Positions 22,311 to 31,456 of a stretch of DNA of 36,724 nucleotides are shown here, piece by piece. Both the position numbers and the translations under genes were made by a program. Position 1 is the stretch's first letter. Every line of letters starts with the position of its first letter. The notes below the pieces were generated by a model. The model did not search any database and had not been told where the DNA came from. It saw only the letters and a program-made list of their open reading frames with translations. The DNA is from Perkinsus marinus ATCC 50983 (Eukaryota > Perkinsozoa > Perkinsida > Perkinsidae): the NCBI RefSeq assembly GCF_000006405.1, contig NW_003205427.1, positions 386,361 through 423,084 of the forward strand. The letters are read 5' to 3'.

Positions 22311-24580
22311 TCATCGTTTGGATTTCTCCCCGATCTTCCTTCCTCTACTATCAATCTGCGGACTCTGCTGCTGCACTGCTGTTCCTGTGAGAGTCTTCGC
22401 AGCCTCCCTCTCCTTCCGCATCCTACGCTCCTTATGGGTATACGTACTCGTACCTACCTCCTCACAAATCACTACCAACCACAGTGTGGCCAATCTGTGT
22501 TCACTCTCCTCAGCTCTGCTCGGGAGTTCCCTCAACTACTATGAAAGTGTACAGAAAACCAAAGAGAATTTCCCCAGAATTTCCATATCGTCACCAACAC
22601 ATGTAGTTGACCACGTGCAAATTCTACCGCGCCGAGCAATAACCTTCCCCCCCCCAAGTCCCCCACCACTATCCATCATATTCTTCAATCGCCGTGTCTC
22701 CGCCGCGGTACATGTCCGCCACACAGTCACCCGTTGATTCGGTTGTAGCTGCTTCCAGCAGTCCAGCGAAGATATTTCCTTCACCCCCTCAAGGTCGGCA
22801 ATACTAAGATACGGTCCGCCATGAGGCACGTCGGTAGAGCTCTTACCTCATATCATAAGTGACATTCCCACTCTCCTTCAACGCCTTCTTCAACAACTGC
22901 ATATTCCTCTCATCTCGGGCCTGTCTATTCTTCTTCTGAATTTCACCTACACTCAGAATACCCACCAGCCGCCTCCCCGAAACCCCTATTACAATAGTCA
23001 TCAGCGAAGGCCTCGAAGAGGGACATCCTCTCCCTCTCCGTCAACTTCCCCCACCAGGCCTTGCCAGTCATCTCCTTATCCCCAGCAAGTTGCTCATACC
23101 TGACCCGACCAATCCCATCCTCCTCCCGTCGCCACCACAGTGGCTGATCTACTTCGCATCCTCCGTCATGGCCTTCCACTGCTGTAGCGCCTTCACCATC
23201 TCGTACATCATCATTCGCTTCTCGTCCCGCTGAAAGTTTGGCACGCACGTAATGGAAAGTCGACAGACCAAAAGCTCTAGCCTAGTTGCATACCCACACA
23301 GCTTCCGAAGCCTTCAAAATACAAGTAAACGATACGATGATGACAATAACAGTAGAGCGCGTACACCACCGACTCAGCAACAGACTCCCTTCTACCTCCT
23401 TTTGCTGAGCCAGTCTCTGTGCGTGCAGAAGGTACTCTGCGAAAACTTGTTTTTTCTCTGCAACAGTCGGGAGGGCGTGATACCTGAGAGGAGACCACTG
23501 CTGTCACCACTGCTCGAGAGGGGCTGCTGAGCACCTCATATCCTTCTTGGCGAGATCTGCTACTTGACTCCACTTCCACGATAGGTCCACTCCGTTGTCA
23601 ATGAGCATTTGTCGGAAGTCGGCCCTTTTCTCGCTCTCCGTTTTATTAGCCTTTTCACCACCTCCCACCTCTTCCCCCAGACTACCACTATTACCCTCTC
23701 CCATCATATCCGAAGAGCCACGGTCCACCCCACCTGAAGATGCAAGGGGAAGATACTCATCGAAGACTATGAAGCAGGACTAGCCGCCTTCCCCCTTCTC
23801 TAAACAAGTGCTATCCGCAAGCACACACACGTCACCCTTACACTGCTATTGTTATATTCATATGTATCAAGCAGTCGGGAAAAATCGAATAACCTTATAC
23901 CACTCCTCCCTAACATCAGGCGTACCTTCGAGAGCTCCTCGTGCTTTCCGAACCGCCGGAGGGACTTCCCAGCAGGACACGTACGTTCGAGGGTTGTAGA
24001 AGAAAGAGCGGCCATCCCATATGTGATACTCCTACGGAGATTCAGTTGAATAAAGCCTCCCCAAAACTATCCATTACTTTCCACTCAGTGTCATTAGCCT
24101 TCTCTACTTCTGACTGAAGGTCCCTAGGCTTTTCCCAAGTGGACTCCTTAGTGGTCGGATGGAAGTAGTATACTCGTCCGTCAGAGGTTTGCACCTGCAG
24201 GCACACCATCTGATATCGAGAACAAGGACTTGACTATTAGTACCTCACACCATCCCATCTGAGCAGGGGTGACCAGCTGGCCAGTCGTTGGAGCTCCGAA
24301 GACCCCTTCTGTTGGGGAGGGTGTCGGAGGCACCCCCATAGGGAGGGGAGGCATAAGTAAGGCACCCGGGGCAGCTGACAATACAACAGACATGGTGAAG
24401 CCCTGAAGGGTAGTACTACTACCTGTAAGAGGCGGGGGCATCGGCACTGGAGGAGCCGGGGGAGGCAGTATCGGCCCAGTGGAAGCACCTATACACTCGA
24501 ATGGACAGTGAGCCTAAGCAACAGTAGAGGCTACCCGTAGGGGCCTTAGGTGGCAGAGGAGGGGGGATGCCGGGTATCAT
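22311..24580 (-). CDS. TCERG1/CA150-like WW-FF protein (PRP40 family)
   Basis: Minus strand, ATG 24580 to TGA 22311-22313. The N terminus is proline-rich (MIPGIPPPLPPKAPTG, PPAPPVPMPPPLTG). Two WW domains follow: W-CEVQTSDGRVYYFHPTTKE ending STWEKP, and W-KEYHIWDGRSFFYNPRTY ending SCWEVPP. Then come an acidic linker and three FF-type domains: FRQMLIDNGVDLSWKWSQV with MRYHALPTVAEKKQVFAEY; YEMVKALQQWK with LTERERMSLFEAFADDY; and LKKALKESGNVTYDMSIA with LEGVKEISSLDCWKQLQ. It ends in a basic tail (GRKIGEKSKR). WW domains bind proline-rich ligands such as SF1, and FF domains bind phosphorylated RNA polymerase II tail or splicing factors, so a role coupling transcription and splicing is expected. 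Human TCERG1 has three WW and six FF domains; PRP40 has two WW, so PRP40 is an alternative. The last intron is 213 nt and holds element C. Confidence 0.85.
22431..22643 (-). repeat. Intron carrying dispersed element, copy C
   Basis: The 213-nt last intron of the TCERG1-like gene lies between SGGGLGGGK and ERRMRKEREAAK. In the host sense: GCACGTGGTCAACTACATGT, GTTGGTGACGATATGGAAAT, GGGGAAATTCTCTTTGG, GTACACTTTCATAG, GAGCAGAGCTGAGGAG; plus coordinates about 22497-22632. Same orientation relative to the gene as copy B. Confidence 0.85.
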
Positions 24581-24673
24581 ACAGGGACACCACGAGAACT
24601 GCCAACAAGATATACAACGAAAATATGCGATGAACGCGAGCCGAAGAGAAGGAAGGTGAAACGGTGACGAGCA

Positions 24674-25928
24674 TTAGGGAACAATAGTGGCTGTAGCTGT
24701 AACCCAATCAGCGATCGTGTCGACTATATCAGCATCCTCAGTGGTGCCCTTCCCTACAGTGGCCGCGCTGTACTCCACAACGTCCACCTTTACTGGAGCA
24801 TGCTGGATAATACTGAGGAAGGAGCTTCGATGAGAGTTAATGGCGTTTCCTATACTACTCGAAAGCCTCTCCTTCTACTCCCAAAAAGTTATCCACTTCA
24901 TCGTCTCCTTCCAATACTTGGCCTCGTGACGTCCTCAGCCTCTCTCTGTGATAACAACACTCATAATCGAGCACAGTTCCTCCGCCTCCACTCGAACCAA
25001 GGACAGCTACAGCGCCTACTAGGGCTATCACCCGGACTCAACGAAATCAACGGCATAGACCGCTTACTCCTGCTGATACGCAGACTAAAGATCAGCAGGT
25101 GATTTCAGCCAGTAAGTATCCTTATTCAAGAAACGCTTCTATTCGGTTGGAGGGCAAGCGCCCTTCATATGATAGTTGATACATGCTACCCCCCAGGAAT
25201 CCCATTGATGTTGTTCCATACTCCCCACCTTTATTACATTTCCTTATTCAGATCTCCCAAAACACGCCTCGTTGTCCGACTCGTCGGCTTATCCTGTTTG
25301 TTCATAACCTAACGTAAACCTCAGCTACAACATCTTCCTCCCTTCAATGCCTACTACCAGTAGCATCGGTGGGAGATGTTTCAAGAACAGCTGGTTGGTA
25401 AAAAGATCATACAAACTCCTGAATAAAAGAATCACGATGAAATAGAATCGCGCTATTACTCTGCGGCCTCCTTGACCATAGCCCTGTCGGTAGAGTCCAA
25501 TATATAACAAATACAGGCACAATTCCTTAGCAATTCGTAACTCTCGAACTTCAGCCGTCTATGTCCCGGGAAGTCCACCACCTATGTCAATCAACTCCAT
25601 CTAGGAGGCCGCCACCACAGTAGACTACCTCCACCTTCCTTCCAGTCGGTAGAGTAACAACATCCCTATTAGGCCGTATTGACGATACTGTCTCTGGGTG
25701 GGAACGACCCTACAATGTCCACCAAACAAAGTCCAATAGTAGTAGTAGTGCTATTACCTTCCACCAAGAGAAGAGTGCCGTCTTGCCTCCACCACATGGG
25801 CCCATAAGTAGTACTAAAGTGCCCTTCTTATCCCTCCTCCTCCTACCTCCCTTCGAGGTAAGACTAGATGACCAGAAGCCCAGTACATAGAGGCTGGCTG
25901 AAGAGAGAAGAGAATAAGTAATGCTCAT
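24674..25928 (-). CDS. SRPRB: Signal recognition particle receptor subunit beta
   Basis: ER-membrane small GTPase that anchors SRP receptor alpha. Minus strand, ATG 25928 (start uncertain) to TAA 24674-24676. G motifs in order: GTLVLLMGPCGGGKTALFSW (P-loop), ETVSSIRPNRD (switch I Thr), VVDFPGHRRLKFESYELL (G3 DxxG), CICYILDSTDRAMVKEAAES then LYDLFTNQLFLKHLPPMLLV, MNKQDKPTSR (NKQD specificity motif), RISRSKRSMPL, and VKVDVVEYSAATVGKG (G5 SA) with a final helix DADIVDTIADWV, all collinear with animal and fungal SRPRB. A modest hydrophobic stretch (SLLSSASLYVLGFWSS) at the N terminus could be the membrane anchor, but a further upstream exon is possible. One intron contains a short (ACT)n run. The stop is 94 bp upstream of the TCERG1-like start. 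Confidence 0.9.
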
Positions 25929-25993
25929 GCCAACATATAGGAGGAGGAGGAGAAGGAGGGTGGTATTTTATACGCCTTCACTATTATTTCGGG

Positions 25994-26300
25994 GCAGCTA
26001 TGCCACCATCCGAAGGGATGTTTTAGTGAGACCAATTCTGTCGGACGGGGCAGCTATGCCAACCCAAGATCTGCCTTGGGACAATCGATTTCTCCGGGCT
26101 GAGCAGCTATGCCACCCCAAGATCTGCCTTGGGACAATCAATTTCTCCCCGGGGGCGGCTGTGCCAACCCAAGATCTGCCTTGGGACAATCAATTTCTCC
26201 CAGCGGGGCGGCTATGCCATAGCAAGATGTGCCTTAGTAGAATCAATTTCTCCACGCGGGGCGGCTATGCCATAGCCCAAATGAATGCGTCAATAGAATC
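25994..26300. repeat. Tandem array, about 5.5 units of 53-57 bp
   Basis: Units start near 25994, 26049, 26104, 26156, 26209 and 26262 with GGCnGCTATGCCA. Units 2-4 contain the hairpin CCCAAG-ATCTGC-CTTGGG followed by ACAATCnATTTCTCC; units 1, 5 and 6 are diverged, as expected at array edges. It lies about 65 bp upstream of the SRPRB start codon. Confidence 0.9.
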
Positions 26301-26791
26301 AGTAGTACGAGCATGAGATATGACGATGATTCCCGTTAGCACGACCAAAGTAACCAAAATTTAAACGGATTGCGGAGATCAATTTCGCTTTTGGTGAGAC
26401 CGGTTCCCTCCAAGGGGCAGTCCCACGCGAAAGTGGTCTTACTAACACTGAGATATGCCTCTGAAGGGTTACCGGTCCAAGACGATACTATACTATGTTC
26501 AAAAAGGAGTACCTTCCAAGTTATTACCAAATAAAAGTCCAGCCAGGAGTACTGCAGTGGCTACTATGACGAGGTAGTAAGACTGGACCTCATTGAGACC
26601 AGTAACAGCCGACACACTGTGGCCACTCTCTGACAACCACGAGGATATTATGGTCATACTAAGGATACTCTAGAAACAATACATACATCTTTGACACAGG
26701 CCCACCCCTCTCGTCCACACCACACCATTCCCACACAGGAGTCACGACTAGGGATAGTATGGCGTTCCACAGAAGTGCATCTTCCACCCGC

Positions 26792-26814
26792 TGCGTCACG
26801 CGCCACGAAATTAT
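26792..26814. promoter_or_regulatory. 23-bp motif, copy 1
   Basis: TGCGTCACGCGCCACGAAAT plus TAT, identical over all 23 bp to 35835-35857, which is 80 bp upstream of the eL15 start. Here it is 326 bp upstream of the membrane-protein ATG, same strand. Confidence 0.5.
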
Positions 26815-27140
26815 ACTTTACTTCAACGATATCGACGAGGTTATACGAGATTATCTCGGGCCCATGTAGAGTCTGTGATGATAAATGTACATATCTGTCA
26901 ACCTGAACTGTTCACCCAATAGCTCTGTTGTATAGGAGCTTCCTCTGTGTTGAAATTGTCCTACGAAATACCATTGATACTCATTGGGGTCCTAACCCTA
27001 TCCACGGAGCCGGTTTCCTTCAACAGGCCAGGAACTCGCTCAATAACTCAAAATACGTATGTTACGCCGAGACCCATTATGACGTGTTTTGTCCATGATG
27101 ACATGTCTTCGTTAAAGTACTGCTAGTCCCCACCCCTGCA

Positions 27141-28914
27141 ATGTCTGGTTATGTTACCCTCGGCGGCGGTGACTCCGGTTCAACAGCTATCAACAACCGT
27201 CACCGTACGGACTTCCTAGAAGATTCTGTGTCCGATCGTAGCTCTTCATCGATCGATAAGGAGACCATAGCGGTAGGTGTTCAGTCTTGTCCCAATACGC
27301 AAATATACCCCTCAGGTTGGCCTAGTCCGAGAAGGGCTCGCTATGGAGTATAGCATCATAATAGGGGTCCTCAACTCAACGTTGACATTACTTTATCTCG
27401 CACTACAACTACTACTATGCTACCCTGGCACCACTGAGCGATGGATCGGCCCTGTGGTGTTGCTGATTATAGCTCCTCTGTAATGACAGCATAGAGCTTC
27501 ACTCGAGGTACCTAGTATCCTTTAGGTTCCACCTACTATGGTCCATCCGTTACCGTGGTATGCACCTGCGGAAGCTCAACGCCCACAGTATGCATCGAGC
27601 CACTGGTATAGTTATGAGGGAGTCGTCGTGGGAGTCGTTGGAAATCATCTTCCAACTCTCCTGCCTCGTCATCGTCATTGTCTATGCCGTACTAGATCTA
27701 TTAGGGCAGCCGTCCGCGGGTGTAGTGATCAGCATTCTCTCGCTGGTCACCTTTGTTCGCCTCATCTACGACCTCCAGGGAATACACGAGGCCTCCTTGG
27801 GGAGGGTCTTCAATAGTGTCGTTGTAGAGGCATGGAACCCTCTGGTAGCCTGCCTGCTCATCTTCGTTATCACTACGACTTGTGGTATATTATCAGCCCA
27901 TTACATTGCGCAACAATCGAGTGTCATCAACGGCTTGGTGATAACCTTAGCAGGATTCGTCGATGGAGTGGTATGTGTAACGGCCGTCTGTTCATTAGTC
28001 CACGCCCACAGCATAGTCATTGAAGATGCTGAGAGGTCACGTCTATGTATCAACAACCTTGTCGTTAGGAGCAACTCCTTACTGAGGGACATTCAGCTCT
28101 CGTTCAAGCATGCGATGAAGCTGAATGAAGTCACTGGTCTAACATTCTGGCAGCTACTACGACTCATCGACGGAAGCTCAGCGAACTACCGTTCAAGCGC
28201 ATCTCATGACGTGGAGACGGCCACAGTACCTAAGTCGGACCACGCCCACAATGGGGAGGTGGCCTTCTGTGATGATAGGATTCTTGGTTGGGAAATAATG
28301 ATGGATATGGCTGGGGAATCTAGAGGCTTGTCACTCTGGCGCTACCTCACAGAGGACTGGGCGGAGGAAAGGCTGGAGACCATTGCTCCTTCTCCAGTGC
28401 CGAGGCTGCCTATTGTGATGGCTGGCTCAGCCTATACGGGAACTAATGGTAGTAAAGGACATCCTGATGGGCCGAAAAAGTCAGTCGTTCTCTGCTCCAG
28501 ATCATGGGTTACCATTACCAGGTGTGGTGACTCGTGCCAGCAGACGCCAGTCTCCAGAGCCGAGGATTAATCCTAGGAGGCACCGTAGTAGACCCATCGG
28601 GCCGGTTACGACCTATGAGGAGAGCTACAAGAAGGTGAGCGCGTGTTGACAGAGGAGTGGTAGGTGGCGATCGTTGTCAGGGCTATAGTGAACAGCTACG
28701 ATACCAACGAGAGAACTCCGTTGCTACTACTGAGTCGACGCCTATTGATGGAGGTGTGAAGCAGAAATCGAGAGGAGGCGGTAAAAAGAAACATCATCAG
28801 AACAGTTCCAAGAAGTCTTTCCTGAATCGTCTGAGGGATGCCAATAATCTCCCGCCCGCCTCCACAAAAGGAGCTGCCAATTCACCAGCTAGGGCTGTTC
28901 ATCGGCCTCGGTAG
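27141..28914 (+). CDS. Multi-spanning membrane protein, unknown family
   Basis: ATG 27141 starts a polar Ser-rich N terminus; intron about 27270-27315 follows, then an exon with two hydrophobic helices (YSIIIGVLNSTLTLLYLALQ, WIGPVVLLIIAPLYLV). A 28-nt intron (27480-27507) leads into a long exon with further predicted spans (LEIIFQLSCLVIVIVYAVLD, GVVISILSLVTFVRLIY, LVACLLIFVITTTCGILSA, INGLVITLAGFVDGVVCV), so about six helices. A soluble tail follows (LTFWQLLRLIDG, YLTEDWAEERLETIAP). One downstream frame stops at 28570; a second (RKSQSFSAPDHGLPLPG... then an exon from 28675 with a basic KKKHHQNSSKK stretch, stop near 28914) looks like the true C terminus, but I could not make the joining phase close. 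No transporter or enzyme signature recognised. Confidence 0.7.
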
Positions 28915-29137
28915 TCGGAGGCAGCTGTACATTTAAATCGTGCTATCTTCATCACCAATTCTGATGTGGTTTCTTACATGCCGTGGTCTTGCTCATAGTG
29001 CGTCATTGGCGGAATTTCGTGGCGCGTGAAAAGCCTGTATTGGGGTCTCGCGTATGATACTAGTTCTCCAGGGATTGGCACGTGCTCTACGATTAGGAGT
29101 ATGTCCGGTTATGGGCCTATAGCGGAGATTCCCGCTT

Positions 29138-29162
29138 CCGCTTTCCCCGCCGGGGAAAGCGG
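29138..29162. repeat. 25-nt perfect palindrome, GC-rich
   Basis: Twelve-base arms CCGCTTTCCCCG / CGGGGAAAGCGG around a single C. Confidence 0.85.
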
Positions 29163-29423
29163 CCTCAGGAGAGCGGCCAAGAGGATTGTCATAGTGCTGC
29201 CTAGTCCTTTCCCGGATGAGCTATTCACGAGCTGCATGTCATGCCTTCATGGAACTTGTGCTCGACCCGGCTGATGAACGTCCCTCCTTAGCATCAGGAT
29301 CGCCCTGGATGAGGCATCGACATGTGAACTCTTTCGGTATCTACCCCGCGCACGGCACATTTTTCTCCGCCCGTCACCTTTCTCTCTCCTTCCGCCACTA
29401 ATTTCCCCCTCCGCGCCTCTGAC

Positions 29424-29446
29424 AGAGTTAGGGTCACCCTAACTCT
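29424..29446. repeat. 23-nt perfect palindrome
   Basis: Eleven-base arms AGAGTTAGGGT / ACCCTAACTCT around a single C. The arms contain TTAGGG/CCCTAA, the common telomere hexamer, but only once per arm. Confidence 0.85.
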
Positions 29447-29467
29447 AATAGGGTGCACTTGCCCTAC

Positions 29468-29860
29468 ATCAGAGACCTATTCGAGCTGGTACGAGTGCCT
29501 CAGAGCTCCGAATTGTCTGTAGATTAGCTCTACCTGCAGCGGATCGGGAATGCCCTATGCTGTACTAATTAAATAGGTCTCTCCGTGCGTTGATGAGCCA
29601 GAGAAAGCATTCCAAAGGCTAGAAATGCTAGCTTTGGCTCCCCCAGGTTGGCAATGCGCCCCGGATTAGGAGTCTGAGATGAAGAGAAACGGACTATCAG
29701 GGACCTATTCGAGGTGGTGCGAGTGCCTCAGAGCTCCGAACAGTCTATAGATTGGCTCGACGTGCAGGGGATCGGGAATCGTTCTACACTTTACTAATCA
29801 AATAGGCCTCTCCGTGCGTTGATGAGCCAGATAAAGCGTCCGAATGGCTAGAAGTGCTCG
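29468..29860. repeat. Tandem duplication, period about 230 bp, with foldback ends
   Basis: Two copies, about 29468-29640 and 29698-29860, are about 80 percent identical by eye. Each opens with AGrGACCTATTCGAG and about 100 nt later has AAATAGGyCTCTCCGTGCG. In copy 1 the AGAGACCTATT and AATAGGTCTCT blocks are perfect 11-bp complements, closing a stem; in copy 2 the stem has a G-U and one mismatch. It may be a small RNA gene pair, a duplicated exon, or a nonautonomous element. Confidence 0.65.
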
Positions 29861-30259
29861 CTACAACGAGTTTCCCTTCTTCAGCGAGCAGAAATGGTCT
29901 TGTGACCAACGATCATCACGCAGCATTTGCTTTGGGTGCGATTTTTGTTGCATTACCATAAAACCCCCGGGAGTCATTCTGCAGATTCTGATGACCATAT
30001 TAAACCGGCAAGGCTCCCATGCCTGTCTATTGGCGTATGCGCACCGAAACCTCCGTATGATGTTACCTATCTTTATTCCGTTTCCACCGCCGTAGCAGTT
30101 GTTCCTGACCAGCAGTACTGTGCAAGCAAGGGAACCACTATCTATAATGCCACCATACTAGTCTTACTTTCAAAGCCCCCAAAACTACCGAACATGCAAG
30201 GTTCAACTTGGTTGTCAACAAACTGAATATTTATGTCCAAGCGCCTTCTAGGTGCAATG

Positions 30260-30565
30260 CTAGAAGTGGTCGCGAGTGATGATAATTACCTGAGTACTAA
30301 TCACTGGGACCTTCCACCTCCGAGGTAGTAGGTCCTCTGGCTGGGGTGGTGGAGGGTGTCCATCGACAACCGGAGGCTGAGGAGCAAACTTCTCTGGAGA
30401 CAAAACAATGAAATCAGAAGGTCGCGGCAGCCGCGCGTTATAGCTAGTGCGCTCGTTTTGAGGCGCCCACAGCAAGAGCTCCACATCGATTTGGGAGAGG
30501 TCTCGCTCAATCTGGGCGACGTGTGTCATCCTACTTCGGCGTCCGTGATTTCTTAGCCGCTGCAT
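30260..30565 (-). CDS. Hypothetical short protein or single exon of an unknown gene
   Basis: Open from ATG 30565 to a stop at 30260-30262, 101 codons. The sequence is convincing as protein: a helical start (HVAQIERDLSQIDVELLLW), then APQNERTSYNARLPRPSDF and a proline-rich end (PPVVDGHPPPPQPEDLLPRR). An AG preceded by CCGCAAC at about 30575 could be a 3' splice or trans-splice acceptor just before the ATG, and a GTAATT near 30290 could be a donor, so this may be one exon of a longer gene. No family recognised. Confidence 0.5.
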   Translation of the reverse strand: MQRLRNHGRRSRMTHVAQIERDLSQIDVELLLWAPQNERTSYNARLPRPSDFIVLSPEKFAPQPPVVDGHPPPPQPEDLLPRRWKVPVISTQVIIITRDHF

Positions 30566-31234
30566 CCGCTCCTGTTGCGGCAAGACGGGGCAACACTGTT
30601 ACACTGTTGTCTTGTCGTTGCCGTTGTTGAAACACGCACTGCAGTTGGTGCGTTATCCGCCGGTTCTCCATTAACGGCTGACTAGGTCAGCCTGACCTCG
30701 GTTGCAAAGGAGGAGCTCGGTAGCAACCCTCAGCGGTAAGCCGCGAGCTTTCTCACCCTAAGGTTTACATCAGCATAGTATGCTGATGGGCAAATTGTAT
30801 TACAATTTCCCGAAAGAATTCTACTACCACAGCAAGTACACAGATATTATGTGTCACATCACACCGCACATCGGTCCATGTGATGAACCGTCTATGATGC
30901 TCTGGTACGCTTGTAGTGAGTAAGGCCTCCCGATCTCCAGGTGATGACTCCTCGATGCCCGGTACATCCTCACAACCAGTGCAACCAACTGCAACCAACA
31001 CAGTGTTGGTTGCAGTGGAGTGACTCCACTTTACTAAACAACAGTGCCCTACAGTGCCCGTAAACGCGCATCCAACTCCGACTCGTCAACTTTACTTTGA
31101 GCTAAGTGCTCATGCCTAACACTGAGTCTCCGCCCCAATGTCTATCTGCGAATTACTCTTCCCTCGGAGGCACAAACGACTCCTGGTATCCAAATCAATT
31201 CTGATGACGCCTAGTATGTATGTAAAAGTTTTAC

Positions 31235-31287
31235 AGAAAAAGAAGGGTGAGTTGTTTTACAGTAAAACACCTCACCCTTCTTTTTCT
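31235..31287. repeat. 53-nt near-perfect palindrome
   Basis: Arms AGAAAAAGAAGGGTGAG ... CTCACCCTTCTTTTTCT enclose GTTTTAC-A-GTAAAAC; 25 of 26 positions pair. Transcribed plus, the T-rich 3' arm would resemble a strong hairpin followed by Ts. Confidence 0.9.
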
Positions 31288-31415
31288 CCTTCCCACTCGC
31301 CCATCCTTTGATTTTCTTGGTGACGTTTACCTTGCATGTGTTGTTCATATTCCCATCCGCTATAGACCCTAACATTCCACAAATTACACGAATAGTATTC
31401 GTGTATTACCTGTTC

Positions 31416-31456
31416 TACATTACGCATATACATACAGTATGTATATGCGTAATGTA
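31416..31456. repeat. 41-nt perfect palindrome
   Basis: Twenty-base arms (TACATTACGCATATACATAC) around a single A. The right arm is followed by a direct repeat of its outer part (TGTATATGCGTAATGTA, to about 31473). Confidence 0.9.

Larger units (their letters stand above)
25929..27140. other. Intergenic: tandem array, otherwise no gene
   Basis: Divergent region between SRPRB (minus) and the membrane-protein gene (plus). It contains the tandem array at 25994-26300 and a copy of a 23-bp motif at 26792-26814 that recurs upstream of the eL15 gene. ORFs here are short; the 131-codon ORF at 25921-26316 merely reads through the array. Confidence 0.5.
28915..30259. other. Mostly noncoding; motif, two palindromes, tandem duplication, one possible ORF
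   Basis: Holds an inverted partial copy of the 23-bp motif (29013-29029), perfect odd palindromes at 29138-29162 and 29424-29446, the 230-bp tandem duplication (listed separately), and a plus-strand ORF (about 29927-30226; PPYDVTYLYSVSTAVAVVPD) of protein-like composition but no recognised family or clear start. Confidence 0.45.

Noticed and set aside
25921-26316. 131-codon plus-strand ORF
   Set aside because: It simply reads through the 53-57 bp tandem array; the peptide repeats with the array and has no other support.
29424-29446. Telomere repeat tract (TTAGGG)
   Set aside because: Only one TTAGGG and one CCCTAA are present, as the arms of a palindrome; there is no tandem tract.
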